From NCBI RefSeq assembly GCF_002778015.1, contig NZ_NJPP01000001.1, positions 124,262 through 188,261 on the forward strand: 64,000 nucleotides of DNA, given 5' to 3'. The notes under the pieces were generated by a model. The model was not told the origin of the DNA. It worked only from the letters and a program-made list of their open reading frames with translations, and searched no databases. Below are positions 10,113 to 21,369 of this stretch, piece after piece. The stretch comes from Bartonella tribocorum. Lineage in GTDB: Bacteria; Pseudomonadota; Alphaproteobacteria; Rhizobiales; Rhizobiaceae. Made by a program: the position numbers and the translations under genes. Within the stretch, counting starts at the first letter, position 1. Every line of letters starts with the position of its first letter.

Positions 10113-13100
10113 TTATAGGGCAATTTCATCAAGAAATGCCTCGAGTTTTTCTGGAGGAAGTTTAAAAATTTTGGCTTCTTTACTGTAGATAAGCAGAGCT
10201 TGGATATCTTTATCAGGATGAATCGCTTGCAACAATTTTCGATAAAGCGCCATTTGCAACCAATGATGAGGAGCAATAGCAGTTTCATTTTCAGGTGGAA
10301 TCCCTGTTTTAAAATCAGCAAAGATAATGCTGTTTTTCGTGATGTAGAGACGGTCAATTTGACCAGAAATTGCTTGTTCTTTTCCACGAATTTTTACAAT
10401 CCCCATTAAGGGAACTTCAGCACGTGACTGCTCAGAGAAAAGGGGTTTGAGGTAAACATGATCTAAAATTTTCCAAACATGGCGAAGAGCACGTTCTCTT
10501 TGGCTTTCATCCCAATGAGAAGCTTTGATATTGAGATAGTTTCGAGCATAATCTTGACGTTTTTGTGGGAGGCAGTCGGGGAGATATTGTAATAATCGGT
10601 GAATGAGGTGACCATATTCAATGAAAAAAGCTCTGTTGGTGTTTATTTCTCCTAAAACAGGTGAGGTGAAAAGTTGTTTTGGGCTTGAAGAAAGTTCTGT
10701 ATCAGCTTCAATGGAAAGGCTCGCAACTGAAGGTTTTAACGGTTTTGGGAGAACTGGTTCTGCTGGTACTTTATGAGAGAAAAAAGCAGGCAAAGCTGGT
10801 AAGGCTTGACTCTCAGCGCAGGGAACTTCTTGGTTTATAGAGGCAGAAGAAGATGTAATGCAATAACGCCAAGCCGCAATATCTTCTGCAGGGCCTTTTA
10901 TAGCAACCGCATGGGGTTCCAGGGCTTTTTTTACCAGTTGTAGCCATGTATGAGAGGGTGTTTTTTTACCTTTATATCCACAAACAAATAAACGATCTTC
11001 AGCGCGTGTCATTCCTACATAAAGAAGGCGCCTATACTCTTCTTCGGCACGCTCTTTTAAATGTGAAATTGCTTGCTTAGAGAGTTTTGTATCAAACTTT
11101 TCATTGGGGCGCCAAATAAAAGCTTGTTGTCCATTCCCTTGTGCATTGTTTAAAGGAACTTTAAGCAAATGAGGTGCATGCTGAGGATGCCAAATCGCAC
11201 TACCAGGATCAACCAAAAACACAATAGCAGCCTCCAGTCCTTTTGCGGCATGAACCGTCATGATGCGAATTTCTTCATTGTTTTGTTCAAATTCACGTTT
11301 AATTTCTGGTTCGCTTGCAGTTAATGTTTCTAAAAAAGCTTGTAATCCTGGTAATCCTGTTTTTTGAATAGCGAGCGTATAATCCATAAAAGCATCGAGT
11401 ACATCATTTGCTTCAGATCCTAAACGAGACAGTATTTTTTGTCTTCCTTTATCATTATTCAGAATATGGCTATAAAATTCGAAAACTGGTATTTTATCCA
11501 CTAACGTGCGATAATGGTTCAGTCTTTCAAAAGCATCTTTAAAAGATATCTGCGATGATGCGTGCGTACATAAGCTTTGCCAAAGAGAGCCGGTTCGGTG
11601 TGCGGAAAGCTGATAGAGTTTCTCTTCACTAAAAGCAAAAAGAGGGCTTTTTAATACGCAAGCAAGAGAAAGATCATCTTGTGGCTGCAAAACAAAACGT
11701 CCAAGCGCCATTAAATCACGGATACTAATATGTTTGGTGAGTTCTAGACGATCAGCTCCTGCTACAGGAATATTAAGGTGTTTAAGAGCATAAGAAAGAG
11801 CTGAAACAAATTTATCCCGTTTACGAACCAAGATCATAATATCACTTGCTCGTATTAAGCGCCCCTTTGCTGGAAGCATTTCACCTTTTTGTAACCAATC
11901 GGCAATCGTTTCAGCAATTTTTTCGGCTAAACGGACTTCAGGTGTATCTAAATGATCAACACTCAAATGCCAATCATGAGGAAATTCGCTTGTTTCTTTG
12001 GAAATGGCATCCCATATAACCACTTCACCTGGACTATGAACACGAATAGCTTCATGCACTGTCTTTGTATTTTCTGCCGAAAGCCCTTTATAGTTTTCTG
12101 GTGTTTCAAAAACATGATCAACGCTTTTAAGAACATCCACTGTAGAACGAAAAGAATAATGCAGTTGTATTTTTTCAAATTGCTGATTTGTTTGCTGCGC
12201 TTTTTTTTGAATGATTCGTCCATTTGCAGCAAAGTTTTCTGGAGCAGCGCCTTGAAAAGAATAAATAGATTGCTTTTCATCTCCAACAGCAAAAAGAGTC
12301 CGTATATTTGTTCGTTGGCTATACCCTGAGAAAAATTCTTGCGCCAACAATTGAATAATTTGCCACTGCTCAGGGTTGGTATCTTGTGCTTCATCAAGGA
12401 GAATATGATCAAGCCCACGATCCAGTTTATAGTGCACCCATTGGCTTGCACCTTTACGCTGTAACAAATGAAGCGTACGCTCAATAAGGTCGTCAAAATC
12501 TAAGAAGCCATTAGCCTTTTTTAGATTCGTATAGATTTTGAGATAAACGGCACAAAGCTGAAAAGCAGCCATATTGAGGGTGGCAATTTTTGCACATTGA
12601 TATTTTTCTAAAAGAATAGAAAGCTTGTTTTGTTTATCTTCAAGCATTTGTTGAATAAAAGGCCAAATTTCATCTGATTTTTTACGAGATAAATTTGAAA
12701 AATTACGCGGCTCACCTTTTGTTTTAAAATAAATATCAGAAATAATATTGAGAATATTTGTCTCATCACACGTCTTTTCTAATTGGGAAAATTTTTCCAC
12801 CATATTCCTAAAGCTTTGGCTTCCATTTATTTCACAATGCTTAAGAGCATAAAGGGGAAGGCGCGCAGTCTGTTGAATTTGTTCCAAAAGACTTTGATTT
12901 GTTTCATCGGGCGCTAAGTTAAAAAGCGCGCGCAATTTTTCTTCTCCATCTTCAGATAAAAGAGAAGACAAAAAATCAGAGAGTTTATGTTGCTTTTCAA
13001 CGGCTTCATAGAGAAGTTGATTAAAAGTATGTTCGCTAACAACTTGAAGTAACTGTTGCAGAGAAGGTTGTATATCACGACGTGCTAAAAGTTGGCGACA

Positions 13101-13586
13101 AGATTCTTGTTGTAATTTTTTGCGACTGACATCATCGGGAAGTTCAAAATGCCCTGCGATATTGGCTTCTAACATAAATTGATGCAAAAGAGATTCACAA
13201 AAAGCATGAATTGTTTGAATTTTCAAGCCACCAGGTGTTTCGAGGGCACGCGCGAAGAGCTGTCGTGCATAAGTTAATTTTTGCGCATTGACGGGTTTAT
13301 TTTCAAACCGTGTTAAGGTTTCTTGCAACTGTGCATCATCGAGTTCATTCCAACTGGAAAGTGTGCGAAAAATTCGTGATTGCATAACAGCAGCAGCAGC
13401 TCTTGTATAAGTAAGGCATAAAATACGTGCTGGAGGCGTACCGTTTAAAAGCAAACGAATAACACGTTCACTTAAAACGTGCGTTTTTCCAGATCCAGCA
13501 TTTGCAGAAACCCACACGTTTTTTTGAGGGTGTGTTGCCGTTGCTTGTGCATCAAGAGCAGCTTTAGGAATAGAAAAAAAAGTCAT
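10113..13586 (-). CDS. addA: Double-strand break repair helicase-nuclease AddA
   Basis: Large subunit of the AddAB helicase-nuclease, the alphaproteobacterial counterpart of RecBCD, which processes broken DNA ends for RecA. The 1157-residue protein starts with the UvrD-type Walker A SANAGSGKTHVLSERV near residues 27-42. It has the Walker B/Q region LLDEAQDTNPEQW, helicase motif VHAAKGLEA, and LLYVGMTRAEDRL. The C-terminal RecB-type nuclease domain shows FADFKTG. Only 2 bp separate it from the addB stop, so the two subunits are made from one transcript. Confidence 0.95.
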   Translation of the reverse strand: MTFFSIPKAALDAQATATHPQKNVWVSANAGSGKTHVLSERVIRLLLNGTPPARILCLTYTRAAAAVMQSRIFRTLSSWNELDDAQLQETLTRFENKPVNAQKLTYARQLFARALETPGGLKIQTIHAFCESLLHQFMLEANIAGHFELPDDVSRKKLQQESCRQLLARRDIQPSLQQLLQVVSEHTFNQLLYEAVEKQHKLSDFLSSLLSEDGEEKLRALFNLAPDETNQSLLEQIQQTARLPLYALKHCEINGSQSFRNMVEKFSQLEKTCDETNILNIISDIYFKTKGEPRNFSNLSRKKSDEIWPFIQQMLEDKQNKLSILLEKYQCAKIATLNMAAFQLCAVYLKIYTNLKKANGFLDFDDLIERTLHLLQRKGASQWVHYKLDRGLDHILLDEAQDTNPEQWQIIQLLAQEFFSGYSQRTNIRTLFAVGDEKQSIYSFQGAAPENFAANGRIIQKKAQQTNQQFEKIQLHYSFRSTVDVLKSVDHVFETPENYKGLSAENTKTVHEAIRVHSPGEVVIWDAISKETSEFPHDWHLSVDHLDTPEVRLAEKIAETIADWLQKGEMLPAKGRLIRASDIMILVRKRDKFVSALSYALKHLNIPVAGADRLELTKHISIRDLMALGRFVLQPQDDLSLACVLKSPLFAFSEEKLYQLSAHRTGSLWQSLCTHASSQISFKDAFERLNHYRTLVDKIPVFEFYSHILNNDKGRQKILSRLGSEANDVLDAFMDYTLAIQKTGLPGLQAFLETLTASEPEIKREFEQNNEEIRIMTVHAAKGLEAAIVFLVDPGSAIWHPQHAPHLLKVPLNNAQGNGQQAFIWRPNEKFDTKLSKQAISHLKERAEEEYRRLLYVGMTRAEDRLFVCGYKGKKTPSHTWLQLVKKALEPHAVAIKGPAEDIAAWRYCITSSSASINQEVPCAESQALPALPAFFSHKVPAEPVLPKPLKPSVASLSIEADTELSSSPKQLFTSPVLGEINTNRAFFIEYGHLIHRLLQYLPDCLPQKRQDYARNYLNIKASHWDESQRERALRHVWKILDHVYLKPLFSEQSRAEVPLMGIVKIRGKEQAISGQIDRLYITKNSIIFADFKTGIPPENETAIAPHHWLQMALYRKLLQAIHPDKDIQALLIYSKEAKIFKLPPEKLEAFLDEIAL

Positions 13587-13588
13587 GA

Positions 13589-16500
13589 TTATTCTTCTTT
13601 ATGAAAACCACTTGACCATTCCCACAACCGTGCCAAATGGTCGTAGTCACCCTCATATCGTTTTTCCATGGGAACAGCATGTGAAAGATAGCCTTGTTGT
13701 GGATTTTGATAATACGTTATAAGTGCAATAAGATTTTTCCATGCAATTTCACCAAGATTAACTGCACTTAAGTGGGTTTCTCCTTCTCCTTTACTTAAAA
13801 GAATTGATTGGGATTTAATTTCACCCTTTCCATTCAGGGGAATGTAAAATAGATTTGAGGGGGTAAGATCTTGAAAATCTGGAAATGCTCCTTCCATAAG
13901 CAAAGTTGTTTCTAAAGCCAATTGTGGAAATAATAATTCACGAACTTGTTTTGATGAAGGAGGTGTCCCGGTTTTAAAATCTAAAATTTCAACCGTTTTA
14001 TCTGGCAAGACATCAAGACGATCAGCACGTCCTGAAAGGGTTACTCCTGTTGTCCCTATAGGGACTTTTTGTGAGACCACTTCAGCATTTCGCTCTCGCG
14101 GACCTAAACTTTGTTCCCACTGAATAAGGTGTGGAGCAAGATTTTCAAAAATGTTCCACCAAATTGCTTCAACGTCGGGTGGAAAATTGAATTTATCAAA
14201 TTCCTTACGCCCAATAGAAAGTAGGACATCTAATGCATTTTTAGCATTTGGATTTTTTATTTGTGTACAAAAAGCTGCAAGAATAGCATGATAAAGTATT
14301 CCCCGTTCAATAGCGCTAGGGTCGTGAATAAGTGCTTTAAGTGGTTTGAGACGTAAGATTTTTTTGGCATAAATAGCATAAGGGTCATACCGCAATGTTT
14401 CTATTTCAGTGACTGAAAAATGACGTGGACGTACATCAAGGGGTGGTGCAGGGCAAGGACGTTCCACATCAGAAATCATGCTGGTATGATCAAGCATTTT
14501 TGTCCAATGGCGTATTATTTCACCTCGTGCACGGATTTGTTTCCAAGCCTGTTTTCCTACAACTGTTTCTATGCGTTGTAACCAACGTGAAGGAATAGAA
14601 GGGGTATGATTAACGCGCAATGCGCGACTCATCACCACTTTATCCATTCCCATAGCCCATTGAAAATCATGCGCGGAAAGACCAATATGCTTCTCTGGTG
14701 GTTCCAGCGTTAACATCATTTTCATCGGTCGCGATAAAAAAGCATCATTTCGAGTTGATATCGGCCATGATCCTTCATTAAGGCCTCCAATAACCACTGT
14801 ATCAACCGTTTGCAAACGTGATTCCAACGTACCCCAGATGAATAAACGCGGATGTCCTCCAGGCGAAGGTGTAACGGAACGCGTTGCGATCAATGCAGAA
14901 AACATAGCGGGCCATTCGCAAAGATAAAATGTTAATCCTGATTGATCACTGACCAATTCCCGTAAAAATTTTGATAGAGTTTGTCCCGCTTCGTGTTGAT
15001 AAAGATGTGCAAGAGAATTATCCTCATTGCGCCCAAAATTTTCAAAAACCTCAACAGTTGCTATCGCAGCTTCATTGATGGTGCATTCTTTCTCTCGTTT
15101 CATGAGAGAGGCTAAAGGTTCAACAGCCTTCTTCAAAAGATGACACAGGAGACGTGCTTCTTCAAATTTTTGCTGATCAAGGGCGTTGATTTCAGTGCGA
15201 TCATGGGAATAGGTTTCAATCCATTTTTCAACAAATTGATCACATTCGCAAAGATTGATGCGCCCCGTGTTCCCTCGAAGAACAAAAAGTTCAAAATTTT
15301 CTGCCATTTCGCGTAAGCGATGACGGTTTTGTCGGAGTGTTGTCAATGGATGTTTAAGAAGAGAAAGAAAAACAATGGGATCATCAGGTTGCAAAACATT
15401 TTCTAAGATTAATCGCAAAAGCGTTACAGGCAATGTTTGTGCAAGTGGTATTCCCCCTGAATCATTTGCCTCAATTCCAAATCGCTGTAATTCCGCAGCA
15501 ACACGGCGTGCTAAATTACGGTCATTGGTAATAAGAGCTGCGGTTTTTTGAGGTTCTTCAATAGCTCTGCGTAAGGCAACAGCAATAGCGAGAGCTTCTT
15601 CACGTTCGTTGATAGCTTCAATAAATGACCAGTCTGCACAAAGAGCCTCATAATCATCACGAACAATTTGTATCCATTTATCTGTCGTAGAAGCTGGTCG
15701 GAGTGCTTCCGATAAAAGAGCCATTCGCCTTTTCTTTGTGCTATTCTGTTGGCCAATTTCGCAAACATGATGACGTTGACACCCCATGAGAGAAAGAAGT
15801 TTTTTTAAATGATATTGAGGATGGCTAAAAATATTTTCTACATGATCAAGAAAATCACAAGCTGTCTTTTCTTTATTGCTTGTGCTGAGCGCATTCCACT
15901 GTTCTTCATCCATATGAAAATCAAGTCCAGGAAGAACAACAGCCCCTTTTGGTAAAGAGGTTATAACCTTTAAAAGATGAGAAACTGCAGGAATAGAACC
16001 GGACACACCAGCCGCAATGATCGGTTTATTAGGTTGTATATGTTGTAAAGTCTCTGCATGCATTATAAGGGCTTGATTGCGCCATTCAGCGGGATTACTC
16101 CGTTGCCTTTCTTTTAAGATTTGTGGCCAATTTTGCGTAACAATAGTCAGGAAATCGAGCGTTATTTGCCACCATTCAGCGACCATATCAGGGGCAATAT
16201 CTTTAAGTTTTGACCAGTCTGCGCCTTCTGTTTCAATTTCATCCATCAAATGTGCTAAATCTTGAGCAAGCCAAATTGCATCGGCAGTATGCGCCGGAAT
16301 AAGAACATTTTCTGTCCCAAACATAGCACGCAAATGCGCAGGCAAACTTTCACGCCATGGACGAATAAGACGCGCTAAAAGCAGTAGACGTTCACTTTCT
16401 CCAATAGGCGGATTAAGAGTGTTGGCATAATTTTCAACAAAAAGGAAACTGTCTTCATCGACATCTCCTAGGGCACGAATGGTTGGCAATAAAGTTGATT

Positions 16501-16708
16501 GTGTATCACTTCTTTCAACAAAGGCTAAACGTAAAGCCCGAGCCGCACGACGTGTTGGAACATAAATAAGGCTATCGGCAAGAACCGTTTGAATATCTCC
16601 ATTGGAAGCAAAATTATCAATAAGGGAACCACAGAGCAGCGCATCAACAAAGTGAGGCAAAAAAGCCGTTCCAGAAGATATAGAAAAAACACGTGGCTTA
16701 TAAGTCAT
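13589..16708 (-). CDS. addB: Double-strand break repair protein AddB
   Basis: Partner subunit of AddAB (1039 residues, usual for the alphaproteobacterial family). The N-terminal helicase-like part is degenerate (VPTRRAARALRLAF near residues 51-64). A central GGLNEGSWP segment and the C-terminal PD-(D/E)XK nuclease motif VEILDFKTGTPP are clear. The gene heads the addB-addA-trxA group and is preceded by a 0.9-kb gap that should contain the promoter. Confidence 0.94.
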   Translation of the reverse strand: MTYKPRVFSISSGTAFLPHFVDALLCGSLIDNFASNGDIQTVLADSLIYVPTRRAARALRLAFVERSDTQSTLLPTIRALGDVDEDSFLFVENYANTLNPPIGESERLLLLARLIRPWRESLPAHLRAMFGTENVLIPAHTADAIWLAQDLAHLMDEIETEGADWSKLKDIAPDMVAEWWQITLDFLTIVTQNWPQILKERQRSNPAEWRNQALIMHAETLQHIQPNKPIIAAGVSGSIPAVSHLLKVITSLPKGAVVLPGLDFHMDEEQWNALSTSNKEKTACDFLDHVENIFSHPQYHLKKLLSLMGCQRHHVCEIGQQNSTKKRRMALLSEALRPASTTDKWIQIVRDDYEALCADWSFIEAINEREEALAIAVALRRAIEEPQKTAALITNDRNLARRVAAELQRFGIEANDSGGIPLAQTLPVTLLRLILENVLQPDDPIVFLSLLKHPLTTLRQNRHRLREMAENFELFVLRGNTGRINLCECDQFVEKWIETYSHDRTEINALDQQKFEEARLLCHLLKKAVEPLASLMKREKECTINEAAIATVEVFENFGRNEDNSLAHLYQHEAGQTLSKFLRELVSDQSGLTFYLCEWPAMFSALIATRSVTPSPGGHPRLFIWGTLESRLQTVDTVVIGGLNEGSWPISTRNDAFLSRPMKMMLTLEPPEKHIGLSAHDFQWAMGMDKVVMSRALRVNHTPSIPSRWLQRIETVVGKQAWKQIRARGEIIRHWTKMLDHTSMISDVERPCPAPPLDVRPRHFSVTEIETLRYDPYAIYAKKILRLKPLKALIHDPSAIERGILYHAILAAFCTQIKNPNAKNALDVLLSIGRKEFDKFNFPPDVEAIWWNIFENLAPHLIQWEQSLGPRERNAEVVSQKVPIGTTGVTLSGRADRLDVLPDKTVEILDFKTGTPPSSKQVRELLFPQLALETTLLMEGAFPDFQDLTPSNLFYIPLNGKGEIKSQSILLSKGEGETHLSAVNLGEIAWKNLIALITYYQNPQQGYLSHAVPMEKRYEGDYDHLARLWEWSSGFHKEE

Positions 16709-17628
16709 ATGATCTCATATTGAGGATAACAAATTCCATTTTATTGATTATTTACATTATTTTGACTGTATACAAATTTTAATACAAGGAAAAACTGAAA
16801 AACTCTATTTATACAGGAGATTTTTAGCTTAGATTCAAAATATTGAAATATATGACCTTGTCTTAAGCCATCGTGAAAAAATATATCAAAATTTTTCTGA
16901 TATTTTTCAACGAAGAATTAGCCATATCTTGTTCTCTAACTCACAGAAGCAATATAAAAAATAAATATTAAAGTTTTAAAAAACATCACAAATACAAATA
17001 TATTATAACTTATTGAATATTATAATAAATTTGCTTCTTTCTTCATATAATGCAATCTGAAAGTGTTCTGTACAGACTTCATCGTTTTCAGAAAAAAATA
17101 TATCATGATATTATAAAATTGAAAAAGTTAGTTTCGTAAATAATATTTTTGCATCCTCATTAAGAGCTTGAAAAAATAACAACACTCTCCCATTTCACCA
17201 TAAAAATAGATTACTTTAATGGAGAGAGTTTTGCAAAAGTGTGTCGTGAAAGCATCTATCTTTATAGAGTTACACGCTTTTTTCAAAAAGATATCTTCTT
17301 ATCACACTTGAGCTTATCCCGTAATAGCACCCTGTAAATAACGCAGAGTGTACTTATATACCGTAAAGTCTTCCATGTATGAGATAAAATTTATTGCACC
17401 CTGTTATTTTTACTTCAAAAAGCTGCAAACCGCTACCATCATTTCTTCTCCTCCCCTAATATTTAAAAAGCTCTTGGCTATGGAGAAGATTTATAAAAGG
17501 CATCTGATTTTTTCCTTAAGTGTTTTTACACACACACCTATTTTTACTTACTCAAGTGCAAAAAATGACTTTAATTCTTTATACTATAAGAAGCTTTGAA
17601 ATGAAAAAACTTACAATATTCAGATTCC
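16709..17628. other. Gene-free region between addB and prfC
   Basis: About 920 bp with no supportable gene. An 83-codon plus-strand frame at 17348-17599 has no ribosome site and low-complexity composition. An imperfect inverted repeat lies at 17181-17232, with arms around ACTCTCCCATT and AATGGAGAGAGT, one bulge and a loop of about 22 nt. It may be a folded remnant or regulatory element; I cannot assign it. Confidence 0.5.
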
Positions 17629-19206
17629 TCATCCAGAGCGTACTTGATAATCTTTAACAGTAGAAAATTTTATCTTAGGGGCTCTTTCTGCTTCATAATT
17701 CAATGAAAAATGGTTCTCCGCTAAAAAAACTGGATCCCCTTCTAAATCATACGCAATAGCAGAGCGGTGATTGCTGAGAAACTTTTGCAACTCATCTTTG
17801 CTCTGCGCTGAAATCCAACGGCATAAATTAAAACGCGCAGGTTCAAAATTCACTGGCAAAGAATATTCTATTTTTAATCGTTCCTTTAAAACATCAATTT
17901 GCAAAGCACCAATAACACCAATGAGAGAAGGCGATCCATCATCTGGAATAAACAATTGTACAACCCCTTCTTCAGCCATTTGTTGCAAAGCTTCTTTGAG
18001 CTTTTTTGCTTTCATTGGATCGCCCAAACAAACACGACGTAAAATCTCTGGTGCAAAATTGGGGACTCCCTTAAAGAGGATATCTTCTCCTTCGGTCAAA
18101 GTATCGCCAATACGCAATGTTCCATGATTAGGAATTCCTACGATATCACCCGCATAAGCTTGATCAGCAATTTGGCGTGAACGCGCAAAGAAAAATTGTG
18201 GTGCCGAAAGTGTCATTGGTTTTCCTGTTCTAACCAGCTTTGTCTTCATACCGCGTTCAAGTGTTCCCGAACAGACGCGAAAAAATGCAACACGATCACG
18301 ATGATTAGGATCCATATTCGCCTGAATTTTAAAAACAAATCCCGTCATTTTAGGTTCAGTTGCTATGATATTGCGCTGATCTGCACTTTGATCACGCGGA
18401 CTTTGACCAAAATCAATCAGCGCATTGATCAAATCACGAACACCAAAATTTCGTAACGCTGAACCAAAATAAACCGGCGTCATATGACCTTCACGGAAAG
18501 CTTGAAGATCAAAATTCTTGCAAACACTTTGAGCGAGCTCTACCCCTTCAAGAAAAGTTGAACGTTGATACTCTGGAAGTAAATGGACAACCTCACTGGG
18601 ATTTGAAACGATTCGCTGTGTTATTTCATCGTCTTTTTGACGAAAGCGATTATGATGAAGATCATAGGTACCAACAAAATCTTTACCCGTTCCAATGGGC
18701 CATGTTATAGGCGCGGTATCAAGTGCAAGTTTTTCCTCAATTTCATCTAAAAGCTCTATAGGATCACGCGCCTCACGATCCATTTTATTGATAAAAGTAA
18801 CAATAGGAATATCCCGCATCCGACACACTTCAAACAATTTTAGCGTTCTAGGCTCAATCCCGCGGGCGCCATCCAATACCATGATAGCACTATCAACAGC
18901 TGTAAGCGTGCGATAGGTATCGTCTGCAAAATCTTCATGGCCTGGGGTATCTAAGAGATTAAAAATATGATTTTCATATTCAAACGTCATCACCGAAGTC
19001 ACAACGGAAATACCACGATCACGCTCAATATTCATCCAATCAGAACGGGTTTGAATACGATCTTTTTTGGCTTTTACTTCTCCTGCAAGTTGAATAGCAC
19101 CACCAAACAATAAAAGCTTTTCTGTCAACGTCGTTTTCCCAGCATCTGGGTGCGCAATAATTGCAAATGTACGGCGTCGCTTTACTTCCTGCTCTCTTCG
19201 TTCCAT
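17629..19206 (-). CDS. prfC: Peptide chain release factor 3
   Basis: Translational GTPase that recycles RF1/RF2 from the ribosome after peptide release. The 525-residue protein has G1 AHPDAGKTTLTEKLL near residues 18-32, G2/G3 RGISVVTSVM and DTPGHEDFADDTYR, and G4 NKMDR, in the order expected for RF3 rather than EF-G. Its ATG overlaps the lysK stop by one base (TAATG), implying coupled translation with lysyl-tRNA synthetase. Confidence 0.97.
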   Translation of the reverse strand: MERREQEVKRRRTFAIIAHPDAGKTTLTEKLLLFGGAIQLAGEVKAKKDRIQTRSDWMNIERDRGISVVTSVMTFEYENHIFNLLDTPGHEDFADDTYRTLTAVDSAIMVLDGARGIEPRTLKLFEVCRMRDIPIVTFINKMDREARDPIELLDEIEEKLALDTAPITWPIGTGKDFVGTYDLHHNRFRQKDDEITQRIVSNPSEVVHLLPEYQRSTFLEGVELAQSVCKNFDLQAFREGHMTPVYFGSALRNFGVRDLINALIDFGQSPRDQSADQRNIIATEPKMTGFVFKIQANMDPNHRDRVAFFRVCSGTLERGMKTKLVRTGKPMTLSAPQFFFARSRQIADQAYAGDIVGIPNHGTLRIGDTLTEGEDILFKGVPNFAPEILRRVCLGDPMKAKKLKEALQQMAEEGVVQLFIPDDGSPSLIGVIGALQIDVLKERLKIEYSLPVNFEPARFNLCRWISAQSKDELQKFLSNHRSAIAYDLEGDPVFLAENHFSLNYEAERAPKIKFSTVKDYQVRSG

Positions 19207-20867
19207 TATTCCTCCACAGGCCGTGCAAGTGCTTCAGCAATCAGTGCACGCATTTCATTAATCCCATAAAGTGCTATAAATGATCCCCATCGTGGACCTC
19301 GCTCTTGTCCTAAAAGGACCTCATATAACATTTGGAAAAAAACATTGGAGACACCAGGACCACCTTCAGGGCTTTTTTTACTATGATCTTGATAGCGTTC
19401 CGTTAGACGTGCAACATCAAGAAGCGTATTTTGCAATATGGTGCCATCAAAAATTTCAGGCAAATTGGCTAATTTTTCATCAATTTGTGCTAATGTTGTG
19501 CGTTCGCTATTATCTGGTATACGAAATTTCTTGTTTGGTTTGACAAAAACATCAAAATATTTAATAGAAAACTTCACCAATTGATCAAGTTCCGGATAAG
19601 TTTGCGCATTTGCCCCCTTAGCGTAACGAGAAATAAAACCCCAAAGAACTTCTGCATTCTCTGCATTTGAAGCGCTTACCAAATTTAAAAGCATGGCAAA
19701 GGATACCGGCAAATCAACCCGCGGTGGACAACCATTATGAATATGCCATACAGGATTATTAAGCCGCTCTTGCCAATTTTGACGACCATAGGCAGAAAGA
19801 TGCGCATAATATTCATCCACAGCTTTTGGAATAACATCAAAATAAAGCCTCTTGGCTGTTTTGGGCTTTGAAAACATATAAAGCCCTAAGCTCTCTGTTG
19901 GAGCATAAGTAAGCCATTCATCAATGGTTAAACCATTGCCCTTGGATTTGGAAATTTTTTGCCCTTTCTCATCTAAAAAGAGCTCATAGTTAAAGCCTTC
20001 TGGAGGCTTTCCACCTAGTACTTTACAAATTTTAGAAGAAAGATTTGTGGAATCGATAAGATCTTTTCCTGCCATTTCATAATCAATGCCAAGCGCTGTC
20101 CAGCGCGTTGCCCAATCGACCTTCCACTGACACTTAACTTTGCCCCCTGTAACCTCTGTTTCTATGGTTTCTCCTGTTTCAGGTTCAATATAAGTAACCG
20201 TTCCTTTTTCAACATTACGGGCAATCATTGGTACTTGTAATACTTTTCCAGAAAAGGGAGAAATCGGCAAAAAGAGAGAATAGGTTGCTTGTCGTTCTTC
20301 ACCCAAGGTTGGTAAAATAATTGCCATTACCTTGTCATAACAGGCAAGGATTTTTAAAAGTGTTTCATCAAAATGACCGGAACTGTAATAATCCGTAGCA
20401 CTTGCAAATTCATAATCAAAACCAAAATGATCAAGAAAAGCCCGTAAACGTGCATTATTTGCCGCTCCAAAAGAAGGATAATCATCTCCAAAAGGATCAG
20501 GTACACGGCTCAACGGCTGACCAAGATAATGTTCCATCTTCTCGCGATCAGGCACATTCTCAGGGACCTTGCGCAAACCATCCATATCATCAGAAAAACA
20601 AAGCAACTTTGTTTTTACTTTATTCTCTGTAAGAATATGAAATGCATGACGCACCATGGTTGTACGTGCAACTTCCCCAAATGTTCCAATATGCGGTAAG
20701 CCAGAAGGTCCATAACCTGTTTCAAATATGATACTGTCTGGATAACCCGTCTTTTCATACCGTTTGATAATCTTACGTGCTTCTTCAAATGGCCAAGTTC
20801 TCGATTGAGCAGCCGCATCCTTTAATTCAGGCGTAAGGCTAAGGGCATCACATTGATCACGTATCAT
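19206..20867 (-). CDS. lysK: Class I lysyl-tRNA synthetase
   Basis: Charges tRNA-Lys. This is the archaeal-type class I enzyme used by many alphaproteobacteria instead of class II LysS. The HIGH-type motif appears as [14 protein letters not shown] near residues 52-65 and the KMSKS-type motif as [10 protein letters not shown] near residue 300. Length (553) is normal. It is the first gene of a two-gene unit with prfC. The roughly 500-bp upstream gap separates it from the argG pseudogene. Confidence 0.96.
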   Translation of the reverse strand: MIRDQCDALSLTPELKDAAAQSRTWPFEEARKIIKRYEKTGYPDSIIFETGYGPSGLPHIGTFGEVARTTMVRHAFHILTENKVKTKLLCFSDDMDGLRKVPENVPDREKMEHYLGQPLSRVPDPFGDDYPSFGAANNARLRAFLDHFGFDYEFASATDYYSSGHFDETLLKILACYDKVMAIILPTLGEERQATYSLFLPISPFSGKVLQVPMIARNVEKGTVTYIEPETGETIETEVTGGKVKCQWKVDWATRWTALGIDYEMAGKDLIDSTNLSSKICKVLGGKPPEGFNYELFLDEKGQKISKSKGNGLTIDEWLTYAPTESLGLYMFSKPKTAKRLYFDVIPKAVDEYYAHLSAYGRQNWQERLNNPVWHIHNGCPPRVDLPVSFAMLLNLVSASNAENAEVLWGFISRYAKGANAQTYPELDQLVKFSIKYFDVFVKPNKKFRIPDNSERTTLAQIDEKLANLPEIFDGTILQNTLLDVARLTERYQDHSKKSPEGGPGVSNVFFQMLYEVLLGQERGPRWGSFIALYGINEMRALIAEALARPVEE

Positions 20868-21369
20868 TATTTATCCTAAAAATTATATTCTTTTAAAATA
20901 GGGTGTATGGTTCTTGAATTTTTTCGTCAATAATAGCAAGCAAAAAGATGTAAATTTCTTGATACTCTTAAGTCACAACACAAAAACCGCCCTCGCTGTA
21001 AACATATTTTGTTCTGAATGAAATAAAAAACATTGCACATTATAAAACAAAATTAGCTTGTTTTGATTATCAAAGCATTCATTTCTTTTATCATGAAGCT
21101 TGCTTATGATATTATCAGCACAAAAGCAAAGCCTCTAGCAATAAACAAAAAAACTTTAACAAAAAATACTTAAATAAAGCGTTTCATACAAAAACACTGA
21201 ACCACATGGTACTTATCAAAGTAATGTTTATTTCTTTATCTTTATCACCTTGATGACGCATGGCTAATGTATAAAAATACAGAGCCTTTAAGTTAATAAA
21301 ACCCGTTACGCATTTTTAATCATAAATCCCTTGATCATCTTTAAAAGTTACCAACTCACTCGAATAAAG
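20868..21369. other. Gene-free region between lysK and the argG remnant
   Basis: About 500 bp of AT-rich DNA. I see no gene, tRNA or strong terminator. Its left end should hold the lysK promoter. Confidence 0.5.

Noticed and set aside
11963-12496. 177-codon minus-strand frame
   Set aside because: Same-strand out-of-frame shadow of addA, whose helicase motifs run through this interval.
17348-17599. 83-codon plus-strand frame
   Set aside because: No ribosome site, low-complexity composition and no recognisable motif; treated as chance.
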